Assembly (NCBI RefSeq): GCF_900110085.1
Contig: NZ_FOCK01000003.1
Coordinates: 361,991 to 425,990, forward strand
From: Prevotella sp. ne3005
GTDB taxonomy: Bacteria; Bacteroidota; Bacteroidia; Bacteroidales; Bacteroidaceae
DNA: 64,000 bases
Direction of reading: 5' to 3'
Below the pieces are notes generated by a model. The model saw only the letters and a list, made by a program, of their open reading frames with translations, was not told where the DNA came from and did no database searches. Numbering within the stretch: position 1 is the stretch's first letter; every line of letters begins with the position of its first letter. Shown here piece by piece: positions 26,752 to 35,937 of this stretch. Position numbers and translations under genes: made by a program.

Positions 26752-26776
26752 AGCGCGACTCATCACGAGCCGCGCT
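26752..26776 (-). terminator. Second related hairpin, terminator-like on the minus strand
   Basis: AGCGCGACTC (26752-26761) pairs with GAGCCGCGCT (26767-26776) with the same A-C mismatch as the preceding hairpin, while the loop-side pairs differ but still match. Read on the minus strand a T-rich run follows the stem, so it could stop transcription coming from the MscS side. Confidence 0.6.
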
Positions 26777-26849
26777 CGTTCATTACAACATAAATATAAG
26801 CTATGAACGATTTTTTATCTAAAACATGTTTTTATCCCAACTTTTTTTG

Positions 26850-26857
26850 TATCTTTG
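26850..26857 (+). promoter_or_regulatory. Candidate -7 box for the MscS-type channel
   Basis: TATCTTTG lies 25 bases before the ATG at 26883. The -33 position holds TGTT rather than TTTG. Confidence 0.6.
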
Positions 26858-26882
26858 CACCATCATTACCAATCAAACTATA

Positions 26883-29558
26883 ATGAAAAAATATCTGTTG
26901 ACGATAATTCTTGCACTATGTGTGTGCTCGCTTCCGCTCTGGGCTGTCGTGAGCGGAAAGTCGTTGACTAATACGTTAAAAGATCTTTGCTCGGAACTGC
27001 AAGCGGCCTACCAGCAGCGTTCGGATGCGCAGCAGCGCTTCAACGACGATTTTAAACGCCAACACCAACGGATGATTGACGTCATTACCGAGTCGAACGA
27101 ACTATCCATCCTGCTCTACACGCAGGAACAGGAAATGACGTTCGACCTGGCTTACGCCCTGAAGAAGGTGACATCCAATTACAAGGACTTCAGCAAGGAC
27201 CGCAGACCGTATGACCACATCGTGGGCAGCCTGAACTACGAGATTGACCGCTATGCCCGACTGATCGAGGCCCTGCGGCGCCTACCGCCGATGATGAAGG
27301 AAATAGAGATGGAAATCCTGCCCGACAGTCTGTTGTACCACAACGACTCACTCGATGTCCATCTCTCGGATTCCATCTCCTCGCTAGAAAAAGAGGTCAT
27401 CAAGATTGCTTTTAAGGATTCTATCTCGGCTCCCTTCATCTTAGACTCGATAGGCGAGACGCTGCGTGATTCCTGTATCTTCTATGCCTCGGAGATTCTG
27501 AAGATGAACGCCAATAACCGGGCTACCGTGATAGCCGACAGCACACATTATCAGGAAGCTTATCTGCGCCTGAAGGAAACCAACGACTATGCCGAGGCGC
27601 GCTATCGGGCGCTGGAACGCTATATCTTTGTAGACGGACAGACACCATTCTTGGACATTATCGCCAATCCGGGCTATTATTGGAACAAGACCAAGGTGGA
27701 CTTGCGTGGGCAGTATAGCTTGAAAGAATTGAGTAATGGTCTTGATGAAACCGATATTGATGAGAATGCTTCTGACGATGAGAATGACGCCACGTTCTTC
27801 CAGCACCTTTCCAGTAAGGCCGAAAATACCTTGTTGGTCATTGTCTGTATCTTGCAAGTGGTCGTGTTGGGTTTCTTCTGGCTCCTGACCCTCCTGATTC
27901 TTTGGCTGCTTTACCGCTATACCAGACTGAAGCGCTATATTCCTAGGAAGAAGCTGTCTATCATCTCGATACTGTTGGGTACCATCTTCTATTTCCTGGT
28001 GTTCGGCTTCTCCTTGTATGGTGATGAGTATATCAATATGAGCGTGGAGCACATTAACACCTTCCTGTGGCTGCTCATTGCCATCTCAGGTTCGCTGTTG
28101 CTTCGTGTAAAACCCGATCAGTTCCGACAGGGTTTCCTGCTCTTCTCTGCAACCATACTGATCGCGCTGGTCATCATTGTCTGTCGTGTCACCTTCATGC
28201 CCGACAAGATGATGGTTCTCCTCTTCCCGCCCATCCTCCTGCTGACAGTCGTGTGGCAACTGCTTTGCTGCATCTGGCTCTGCCGTAAGGCGACATCTGT
28301 CGACAGCACACTGGGCTGGCTGTCGCTGGCCATCTATCTCGTCGCCTTCGTCGTCGCGTTCCTGGGCTATACCTTTGTGGCTTTGCTCATTCTGGTGTGG
28401 TGGTATTTCCTGTTGGCAGCCTGGCTGACAGTAGTCTGCATCCTGGACCTGATGAGTCGATTCAAACAGCGCTGGCTGGACAAGCGAGTGGACAACATGC
28501 GTAATCGCATTACTTACGTGTCGGGCGAAGACCGCGAGTCGCTATTGTTTGGCGCCACCTGGTTCTACGACCTTATCCGTCAGGTGGCTATCCCCACTAT
28601 CGTGCTGCTCTCATTGCCATTATGTGTGAATCTGTCGTTAAGCATCTTCGACTTCGACGACCTGTTTGTGAAATTCTACGAGAATCCTTTCATCCAACTT
28701 TTCGATAAGGCAGGTATTGAGACGTTACGCATTTCTGGCAGGAGCATCATCTATCTGTTGATCCTGTTCTATATTACATGTTATTGCAGTCGGGCCATCC
28801 ACGCCATCTGGCAATATGCCCGTTATACGACCTTCATGCGCAAACATAATCGCACCTCCATCCGCGCCAATGAGATCAACCTCTCCTTGGGCAATAGCAT
28901 TATCAGCGTCCTGATCTGGATGGCTTATGCCGTAGTAGTTGTCTACGTATGGAAGATTCCTACAGGTTCACTGGGTCTGGTAGCTGGAGGTCTGTCGGCC
29001 GGTATCGGTCTTGCCCTGAAGGATGTCATCAATAACTTCATCTACGGCATCCAACTGATGGGCGGACGCCTGAGAGTTGGCGACTGGATTGAGTGCGAAG
29101 GCGTGCGCGGTAAAGTGACCGCCATCAACTACCAATGTGTACAAGCAGAGACTATCGAGGGCACAGAAATGTCGTTCCTCAACTCATCGCTCTTTGGCAA
29201 GAACTTCAACAACCTGACGCGCAACCACTCATACGAGCTTACGATCATCACCGTAGGCGTGGCCTATGGCACTGAAGTACAACGAGTGCGCGAGGTATTG
29301 GTCGAGGCCATGCAGAAGATGCGCACTAAGGACCGTTATGGTCGTGAGATTGTGGATCCCAAGTACGGTGTCTATGTGGTTGTGGGCAACATGAGCGACA
29401 GTGCTGTTGACATCAACGTAAAACAGTACGTGCTGGTGGCAGAAAGAATCGGCTACGTAGACCGTGCCAAGGAAGTGATTTACGAAGCCCTCAATGCTTC
29501 TGGCATCACTATCGCCTTCCCGCAGTGCGATGTACACCTGATTCACGAAACCTCATGA
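26883..29558 (+). CDS. Large MscS-family mechanosensitive channel
   Basis: The ATG at 26883 gives 891 residues and a signal peptide (MKKYLLTIILALCVCSLPLWA); an upstream codon would lie before the -7 box. A periplasmic helical region (about 22-315) with Gln/Arg/Asp-rich coiled-coil character is followed by many membrane helices (about 320-680). The MscS pore and beta domain come last (about 685-885), with LGLVAGGLSAGIGLALKDVI, the Gly/Ala-rich pore helix, then VGDWIECEGVRGKVTAINYQ. This matches MscK/YbiO-size channels that release solutes on osmotic downshock. The sensor regulator starts next and may be co-transcribed, which is odd for a housekeeping channel. Confidence 0.9.
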   Translation: MKKYLLTIILALCVCSLPLWAVVSGKSLTNTLKDLCSELQAAYQQRSDAQQRFNDDFKRQHQRMIDVITESNELSILLYTQEQEMTFDLAYALKKVTSNYKDFSKDRRPYDHIVGSLNYEIDRYARLIEALRRLPPMMKEIEMEILPDSLLYHNDSLDVHLSDSISSLEKEVIKIAFKDSISAPFILDSIGETLRDSCIFYASEILKMNANNRATVIADSTHYQEAYLRLKETNDYAEARYRALERYIFVDGQTPFLDIIANPGYYWNKTKVDLRGQYSLKELSNGLDETDIDENASDDENDATFFQHLSSKAENTLLVIVCILQVVVLGFFWLLTLLILWLLYRYTRLKRYIPRKKLSIISILLGTIFYFLVFGFSLYGDEYINMSVEHINTFLWLLIAISGSLLLRVKPDQFRQGFLLFSATILIALVIIVCRVTFMPDKMMVLLFPPILLLTVVWQLLCCIWLCRKATSVDSTLGWLSLAIYLVAFVVAFLGYTFVALLILVWWYFLLAAWLTVVCILDLMSRFKQRWLDKRVDNMRNRITYVSGEDRESLLFGATWFYDLIRQVAIPTIVLLSLPLCVNLSLSIFDFDDLFVKFYENPFIQLFDKAGIETLRISGRSIIYLLILFYITCYCSRAIHAIWQYARYTTFMRKHNRTSIRANEINLSLGNSIISVLIWMAYAVVVVYVWKIPTGSLGLVAGGLSAGIGLALKDVINNFIYGIQLMGGRLRVGDWIECEGVRGKVTAINYQCVQAETIEGTEMSFLNSSLFGKNFNNLTRNHSYELTIITVGVAYGTEVQRVREVLVEAMQKMRTKDRYGREIVDPKYGVYVVVGNMSDSAVDINVKQYVLVAERIGYVDRAKEVIYEALNASGITIAFPQCDVHLIHETS

Positions 29559-29581
29559 AAGGGTTACTAACAAGCATATTT

Positions 29582-32536
29582 ATGAATAAAGAGACCTTCA
29601 AGGGACGCACTATCGGATTGATGCTCTGTCTTCTGGTTTCGCTGGCCAGCATGGGCAGCGAGAACATCCTGACAGAACGGTATAACCAGTCCTATCTCAA
29701 TCTGAGCAACGGGTTGCCGCATAATAACGTAAGCGACATTTTCAAGGATTCAAACGGATTCCTGTGGATCTCAACTTATGGCGGTGGTCTGGTACGATAT
29801 GATGGATATGACATGGTGACCCCTCGGCTTGACCTGAACAGTAAGTCGTGCAGGAGCATCACTGAAGATAACTTCCACCGTCTTTGGGTCGCTTTCGATG
29901 AGGGTATCAACATCATAGACCTCATGACGATGAAGTCGGTGGTCCCTGATCATGCCGAACTCAAGAAGCTAATAACCCAGGCCTCTATCAAGACCTATCG
30001 TGATGCCCTCGGACGTATTTGGATTATCAATGACCTTCAGATAAGCCTTGTTTCTTTCACCAGTGAGGGAGAGATTGACAAAATCTATACCTATCCACAT
30101 CCTTGGCAGATGCTTGATATGGCCATTTGCGATGTTGAAGGTAACGGTAAACCATGGCTGGGAATCGATGGTGGCCTTTATCGATTGGTGGAAAAAGACG
30201 GCAAGCTGGTACGCGAGGAGATTTCCTCTTTCCTAAAGCCATTGCAGGAACATTATATTACTGGTATCCTGAAGCGAAATAACATGGTATGGATTGCAAC
30301 CAACTTGGGTCTTTACCGTTTTGATGTCTACCAGCAGAAATTGTTTGAATACCATCATTCCACCCTTCCAGGTGCTCTCTCCCATGTGTTTTTGTCCAGC
30401 TTGGCTGTCACAGCTGACAACCGTTTGCTTGTTGGCTCCTTGGGAGGTATCAACATCTACGACGACCAGACAGACAGCTTTACCGCATGGACCACGGAAA
30501 GCACGCCCCCTCTGAAGAGCGATTTCGTGCATTGTATCCGCGAGTACCAAGGGCAGATATGGATTGGAACAGAGTCTGGCGGTATTGTTTGCTTATCTCC
30601 TCGTCGCCTTCTGTTACGCAACTCCATACATACGGCTGACGCCCATTCTTTGTCACCCAATGCCGTCAACGCCATGTACGTTGAACCTAATGGCCAGTTA
30701 TGGGTGGGAACGGTTGAAGGTGGCTTGAACCTCCGTGAGCCAGGTTCACTTAGCTATATTCATTACACGACATCCAATTCCGGGTTGTCGCATAACAGTG
30801 TGTCCGCCCTTGCTGCTGATAAATATGGCAGATTGTGGATTGGAACTTGGGGCGGAGGACTGTGTGTGACAAACAGACAAGGACCACATCAGATCTCACG
30901 CCTGGAACTGCCTGGCGATTATCAATGGGTGACGGGCTTTGTTGGTGCACTTGCCATCGATTCCATCAATGACGGTTTGTGGATAGGAAGTAATGCAGGC
31001 CTGCTCTTCTATAATTTTAAGAGTCGTCAGATTGAAGAGCCGTTTGAGGGATGCCGTAATGTAACAGGATGTATTGGTGCCATTGTCGACCATGACGGTT
31101 TTCTGTGGATGGGTTGTATGCAAGGACTGAGGGTTGTAGACCTGAACTCCGGGCGACATGGGCATAGACCCTTTAAGACAGAAGGCATAACCCATAAGCT
31201 GGATGAACACAACTCTCGTATTGTAGACAAGATTTCGTCTTTTTATCAGACTAAAGACGGGACACTGTGGTTAGGAAGTAATGGTTATGGACTATATCGC
31301 TTAGTGAAGGATGCCAAAGACCAGCGTGGACATTTTGAGGCCTTGACGACAGAAGACGGATTGGCATTCGGAGGTGTCAAGGGTATTGTGGAGGATTTGA
31401 ATGGACGCTTGTGGGTAACCACCCAAAATGGATTGTCGGTATATGATCCTAAAGCCCGGGTGTTCTCAAATTATTTCGAGAAAGAGGGTCTAATCAACCA
31501 ACACTTTTATTGGAATTCTGCCATGAGAGACGATTCTGGCGTTATTTATCTGGGCAGTGAAGGAGGTTTGATAGAGGTACTTGGTGAGAATACAGAGTCC
31601 AAACCAAAAGGCAAACTTGTCTTTACCCACTTGATGGTGGACAATCAGGACGCCATGGCTGATGGAGAATATCTGGCGGAAGATATCTCTATAGCCTCTT
31701 CGATTCAGTTGCGTGAGAGCAATCGTTCCTTCTCTATCTCTTTCTCCGCCTTAGACTATGGCAATGAAGAACAGACCATGTTCAGCTATAGGATGAAGGG
31801 ACTTGATAATGAATGGAACACGCTCACGTTGGGTGAACATTCCGTTCGTTATAATTCGCTTCCTGCCGGCCGCTATGTCTTTGAAGTGAGATATTTGTCA
31901 GTAGCTTCATCAGATCATTTTGAGACTGCTTCCATCGAGGTCGTGGTGAACCCCTCTTTCTGGAATAGTTGGTGGTTCCGCCTGTTACTTAGCATCTTAT
32001 TGGTGGGTCTGATTATTTATGGGTACAACAGACGGGTGATGGAACTGAAGCGGCGAGAGGCAGAGCAATTGCTTAATCCTATCCGTGAGGTGCTTGAAGA
32101 GTCGGAGGACCCCCGAAAACTGCAAGACCGTATCCGCACCATCCTTGATAACCAGGAACGCTACATGAAGAGTGTATCAAAAAGTGTTGAAGCTGATCGC
32201 GAGGTAGTGCAAAAGAATACGAAACCGTTTATGGAGCGTGTGATGGAGATTATGGAAAAGAACTACATGGATTCCGAGTTCGGTGTTCAGGAGTTCTGTG
32301 ACGCTCTTGGCATGAGCCGGAGTGTAGCCAGCAAGCATCTGAATGCTGAGGCTGGACTTCCAGTAGGACAGTTCATCCGTAACTACCGCTTGAATATGGC
32401 CAAGGAGATGTTGTCATCCAAGACAGGTAATCGGAATATTACCGAGATAGCGTACGCCGTAGGCTTTAATGACCCCAAATATTTTACCCGTTGTTTCACT
32501 AAACTATTTGGAACAAACCCCAGTTCTTGGTCTTGA
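29582..32536 (+). CDS. One-component membrane regulator: sensor propeller, Y_Y_Y domain, AraC-type DNA-binding domain, no kinase
   Basis: The ATG at 29582 gives 984 residues with a signal/anchor (MNKETFKGRTIGLMLCLLVS); an ATG at 29555 overlapping the MscS stop is an alternative. Residues about 30-690 are two-component-regulator propeller repeats (DSNGFLWISTYGGGLVRYDG and similar WIG/WVG units), then a Y_Y_Y domain (about 700-780) and a membrane helix (about 795-815). Only about 65 mostly coiled residues separate this from a C-terminal AraC helix-turn-helix domain (about 885-984, ITEIAYAVGFNDPKYFTRCF). Histidine kinase and receiver domains are absent. It precedes susC and very likely controls the arabinan locus by direct transmembrane signalling, similar in plan to SusR. 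Confidence 0.9.
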   Translation: MNKETFKGRTIGLMLCLLVSLASMGSENILTERYNQSYLNLSNGLPHNNVSDIFKDSNGFLWISTYGGGLVRYDGYDMVTPRLDLNSKSCRSITEDNFHRLWVAFDEGINIIDLMTMKSVVPDHAELKKLITQASIKTYRDALGRIWIINDLQISLVSFTSEGEIDKIYTYPHPWQMLDMAICDVEGNGKPWLGIDGGLYRLVEKDGKLVREEISSFLKPLQEHYITGILKRNNMVWIATNLGLYRFDVYQQKLFEYHHSTLPGALSHVFLSSLAVTADNRLLVGSLGGINIYDDQTDSFTAWTTESTPPLKSDFVHCIREYQGQIWIGTESGGIVCLSPRRLLLRNSIHTADAHSLSPNAVNAMYVEPNGQLWVGTVEGGLNLREPGSLSYIHYTTSNSGLSHNSVSALAADKYGRLWIGTWGGGLCVTNRQGPHQISRLELPGDYQWVTGFVGALAIDSINDGLWIGSNAGLLFYNFKSRQIEEPFEGCRNVTGCIGAIVDHDGFLWMGCMQGLRVVDLNSGRHGHRPFKTEGITHKLDEHNSRIVDKISSFYQTKDGTLWLGSNGYGLYRLVKDAKDQRGHFEALTTEDGLAFGGVKGIVEDLNGRLWVTTQNGLSVYDPKARVFSNYFEKEGLINQHFYWNSAMRDDSGVIYLGSEGGLIEVLGENTESKPKGKLVFTHLMVDNQDAMADGEYLAEDISIASSIQLRESNRSFSISFSALDYGNEEQTMFSYRMKGLDNEWNTLTLGEHSVRYNSLPAGRYVFEVRYLSVASSDHFETASIEVVVNPSFWNSWWFRLLLSILLVGLIIYGYNRRVMELKRREAEQLLNPIREVLEESEDPRKLQDRIRTILDNQERYMKSVSKSVEADREVVQKNTKPFMERVMEIMEKNYMDSEFGVQEFCDALGMSRSVASKHLNAEAGLPVGQFIRNYRLNMAKEMLSSKTGNRNITEIAYAVGFNDPKYFTRCFTKLFGTNPSSWS

Positions 32537-32592
32537 CATATATCAAAAGGCAACTTGATATAGCTCAAGAAGTGGAAAAAACGCACTCAGGG

Positions 32593-32635
32593 GGATAAAA
32601 TTCGTTTTATCCACCATATAAATCATTTTGTCCAC
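32593..32635. promoter_or_regulatory. Candidate operator upstream of susC
   Basis: TTTTATCCAC (32605-32614) and TTTTGTCCAC (32626-32635) form a direct repeat with 21-base spacing, two helical turns. This fits the way AraC-type proteins bind. The first copy is also half of a palindrome, GGATAAAA-TTCG-TTTTATCC (32593-32612). The repeat ends where a -33 element would be, as in activated promoters. The neighbouring AraC-type regulator is the natural candidate to bind it. Confidence 0.6.
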
Positions 32636-32656
32636 TTTATCTTTTTTCATATCTTT

Positions 32657-32664
32657 TATCTTTG
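32657..32664 (+). promoter_or_regulatory. -7 box of the susC promoter
   Basis: TATCTTTG lies 51 bases before the susC ATG. The -33 position (32634-32637) reads ACTT, not TTTG, and adjoins the direct repeat, which suggests an activator-dependent promoter. Confidence 0.68.
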
Positions 32665-32715
32665 CAGCAGATTTTTTACTAATTTTATTAATTTCTAAAC
32701 TAATATCAATTTGCA

Positions 32716-35700
32716 ATGAGAAAAGAATTGTTATTCTCTGCGATGCTATTCTCGAGTGCTCTGGCAGGATTTACACTCTGTCCGACGACTGCTATGGCAT
32801 CGGTACAGCAAGACCAGACCATCAAGGTCAGTGGTCAGGTTGTTGATCAAGAAGGAGAGCCACTCATTGGTGCTACAATCAAGTTGAAGAACGCCCAGAC
32901 GGGTGTTATTACCGACTTTGATGGTAACTTCACTATTGATGCGCCAGCCAATGGAACTCTCGTGGTTAGTTATGTGGGTTACAAGGATCGCGAAATCGCC
33001 GTTCGCGGGCGTGCGATCATTGAAAAGATTCAAATGGAGTCCGACGCCCTGATGCTTGAGCAGGTGGTTGTCGTGGGTTATGGTGTTCAGAAGAAGGCCG
33101 ACCTGACCGGTTCGGTGTCTATTGTGAATGCTGATGAGCTGAAGCGCACCTCCAACTCAAACATCTCTACGATGCTTGAGGGTAAGGTGGCCGGTGTACA
33201 GATTACCTCCGACGGTCAGCCAGGTGCCGATCCTTCAGTACGTATCCGTGGTATCGGCTCTTTCGGTAGCACTGCTCCGCTGTATGTGATCGACGGTGTG
33301 CCCATGGGTACTACCATCCGCGATTTCTCTCCGAACGACATTGAGACTATCCAGGTGCTGAAGGATGCTTCTGCTGGTGCCATCTACGGTTCTCGTGCTG
33401 CTAACGGTGTGGTAATCATCACAACCAAGGGTGGTAAGAAGGACCAGCCCCTGAAGGTGGACTATAAAGGCTATTTCGGTGTCGATGTCATCGACAAGGG
33501 CGTTTACGACGTGATGAATGCAAATCAGTACAGCCAGTATCTCGGACAGGCCTGCGCCAACTCTGGCACACCTCTGCCTGGTGGCTACAGCTTGGACGGC
33601 TCTGCCTATAAGTTCCAGGACAACACCAATACCGACTGGTTCAAAGAAGTATTCAAGACTGGTATCCGCCAGAACCACAACGTTAATCTGAGCGGTGGTG
33701 GTGCACATAATACATATAATATAGGTCTGGACTATTTCCAGCAGAAGGGTACCCTCGAGGGTGCAGGTCCTAACTATCAGCGTTTCACTGCCCGTGTTAA
33801 CAACACGATGGAGACCAAGTTCATCAAGTTCCGTACCAGCCTCGTCTACTCTCACTCTAATCAGGACGGTATGGGTCTTTCCAATGCTTCAGAGTATGTA
33901 CAGGGTCTTTATGGCGACGTTACCAACGTGTTACGCGGTACACTGCTGATGCAGCCTACCATCAAAGCCTACGATCCTTCTACATGGGTACTCGATGACA
34001 AGGTAGGAAATGCCAGCAGCTTCAACTACGATGCCTATGGCTATGGTGTTTATTATGACACTGTACATGGTGATATCTCAGCTTCCAACCCATTGCTGGT
34101 GAACAACATGCTGACCCGTAATACCATCGTTGACCGTGTTGTGGCCACAGGTTCAGCAGACTTCGACCTGCTGGAGATGGTAGGCGTAAAGAGCAAGAAC
34201 CATCATCTCAATTATAAGCTCAACCTCTCTTACAGCAAGACGAATGCTCAGGATAAGACTTGGGTTTCGGCTTGGATCCAGAGTAACCGTGTATATCTCG
34301 ATAAGAGCAATGAGAAGCTGACAAAGAACAGACGTACCTACTCTGATTTCCTGGTTGAGAATACGCTGACCTATGACGGAACCATTGGTTTGCACCACAT
34401 CAATCTGTTAGGTGGTGTCACCTATGAGGAGGAGAATACCGACGAGCTGAATGCTTGGGGCGTGAACTTCTCTGAGCCTTATTTCCTGCAGTTGCAGAAT
34501 GCCGTAGGTAGCCGCGATGCAAGCTCTTACGAGTACAAGCACGCTATGTCATCTTATATCGGTCGTCTGAACTACGACTACGATGGCAAGTACCTGCTCT
34601 CTGCTGTGGTTCGTCGTGATGGTAGCTCACGTCTGACAAAGGATATCCGCTGGGGAACTTTCCCATCAGTCTCTATTGGTTGGCGTTTCGATAAGGAGAA
34701 TTTCTTCCCCATCGACCGCAACATCGTAAACATGTTCAAGATTCGCGCCAGCTATGGTGAACTCGGTAATGAGAACATCGGTGAGTACATGTATCAGGCA
34801 ACTATGATGCGTAATAACATGACTTATAGCTTCGGCAATCAGCCTGTCACCGGTTCTGCCGTCTCTACTTATGTGAATGAGCTCATCGCTTGGGAGAAAA
34901 AGAAGACCACTAACATTGGTATCGACCTGGCATTCTTCAACAACCGTATCGAGTTTACGGCTGAGTGGTATAAGAACAAGTCAGAGGATCTGCTGTATGG
35001 CGTTCCCGTTCCTGCCAATGCAGGTGTGGCCAACACTTCTGTAACCATGAATGCTGCCTCTATGGAAAATAGCGGTTTTGAGTTCTCGGTAACCTATCGT
35101 AACAACGACCATCCTCTGAAGCACCAGATCAGTGCCAACCTGAGCACACTGAAGAATAAGGTGACCTCACTTGGTTTCGGTACTGAGAGCTATATCACCG
35201 GTGCCTATGCCACATACGTAGGTGAGGAAGTAGGTAAGTTCTATGGTTGGGTCTATGAAGGCATTGCCCGTACACAGGCCGACCTCGACAACCACGCTTT
35301 GCAGCCTGGTGCTAATGTCGGTGACTGCCTCTATAAGGATATGAATGGCGACGGTGTGATTGATGCACAGGACCAGACCGTGCTCGGCAGTGGTCTGCCT
35401 AAGATCAGCTTCGGTTTGAGCGCACACCTGGAGTATAAGAACTTCGACCTGAGCATCTCTACATTCGGTGCCCTCAACTATCATGTTTCTGATGATATCT
35501 ACAACAGCCTGAACTCATGCTACGGCTATGGTAATAAGGAGACAGGTATGCTTTCTGCTAACCAGTGGGATGGCGGTACCTATACTTCGAATGTTCCCCG
35601 TACCTATGCAGCTAACAATGCTACTTTGGCTTGGAACGACCTCTTCAGCGAGCGCAAGATCCAGAACGCTGCTTACTGGAAGATTGCCAACGTAGAGCTG

Positions 35701-35901
35701 GGTTACAACTTCCCCGACAAGTGGTTCGGCGGCTACGTGAGTGGTGTCCGTGCATACGTTTCTGCACAGAACCTCTATACTTTCACTGGCTATCATGGTT
35801 ACAACGTCGACTATGCTGGCGGTACGTTCACACCGGGTTACAACTTCTGTTCGTTCCCGACACCACGTACCTTCATGGGCGGTATCCTCTTATCATTCTA
35901 A
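32716..35901 (+). CDS. SusC/RagA-type TonB-linked outer-membrane transporter
   Basis: This 1061-residue outer-membrane protein imports oligosaccharides with its SusD partner, powered by TonB. After a signal peptide (MRKELLFSAMLFSSALAGFT) come a carboxypeptidase-like beta domain (about 38-110, GQVVDQEGEPLIGATIKLKN), the TonB box region (MLEQVVVVGYGVQKKADLTG, about 113-132), the plug with PLYVIDGVPM (about 192-201) and DASAGAIYGSRAANGVVIIT, and the barrel to a C-terminal aromatic residue. These are the standard SusC/RagA features. It opens the plus-strand operon susC, susD, glycan-binding lipoprotein and GH43 enzymes. Arabinan oligosaccharides are the inferred substrate. Confidence 0.95.
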   Translation: MRKELLFSAMLFSSALAGFTLCPTTAMASVQQDQTIKVSGQVVDQEGEPLIGATIKLKNAQTGVITDFDGNFTIDAPANGTLVVSYVGYKDREIAVRGRAIIEKIQMESDALMLEQVVVVGYGVQKKADLTGSVSIVNADELKRTSNSNISTMLEGKVAGVQITSDGQPGADPSVRIRGIGSFGSTAPLYVIDGVPMGTTIRDFSPNDIETIQVLKDASAGAIYGSRAANGVVIITTKGGKKDQPLKVDYKGYFGVDVIDKGVYDVMNANQYSQYLGQACANSGTPLPGGYSLDGSAYKFQDNTNTDWFKEVFKTGIRQNHNVNLSGGGAHNTYNIGLDYFQQKGTLEGAGPNYQRFTARVNNTMETKFIKFRTSLVYSHSNQDGMGLSNASEYVQGLYGDVTNVLRGTLLMQPTIKAYDPSTWVLDDKVGNASSFNYDAYGYGVYYDTVHGDISASNPLLVNNMLTRNTIVDRVVATGSADFDLLEMVGVKSKNHHLNYKLNLSYSKTNAQDKTWVSAWIQSNRVYLDKSNEKLTKNRRTYSDFLVENTLTYDGTIGLHHINLLGGVTYEEENTDELNAWGVNFSEPYFLQLQNAVGSRDASSYEYKHAMSSYIGRLNYDYDGKYLLSAVVRRDGSSRLTKDIRWGTFPSVSIGWRFDKENFFPIDRNIVNMFKIRASYGELGNENIGEYMYQATMMRNNMTYSFGNQPVTGSAVSTYVNELIAWEKKKTTNIGIDLAFFNNRIEFTAEWYKNKSEDLLYGVPVPANAGVANTSVTMNAASMENSGFEFSVTYRNNDHPLKHQISANLSTLKNKVTSLGFGTESYITGAYATYVGEEVGKFYGWVYEGIARTQADLDNHALQPGANVGDCLYKDMNGDGVIDAQDQTVLGSGLPKISFGLSAHLEYKNFDLSISTFGALNYHVSDDIYNSLNSCYGYGNKETGMLSANQWDGGTYTSNVPRTYAANNATLAWNDLFSERKIQNAAYWKIANVELGYNFPDKWFGGYVSGVRAYVSAQNLYTFTGYHGYNVDYAGGTFTPGYNFCSFPTPRTFMGGILLSF

Positions 35902-35937
35902 AAGATTTACGAGAATCATATAATAAGATTATAACAT

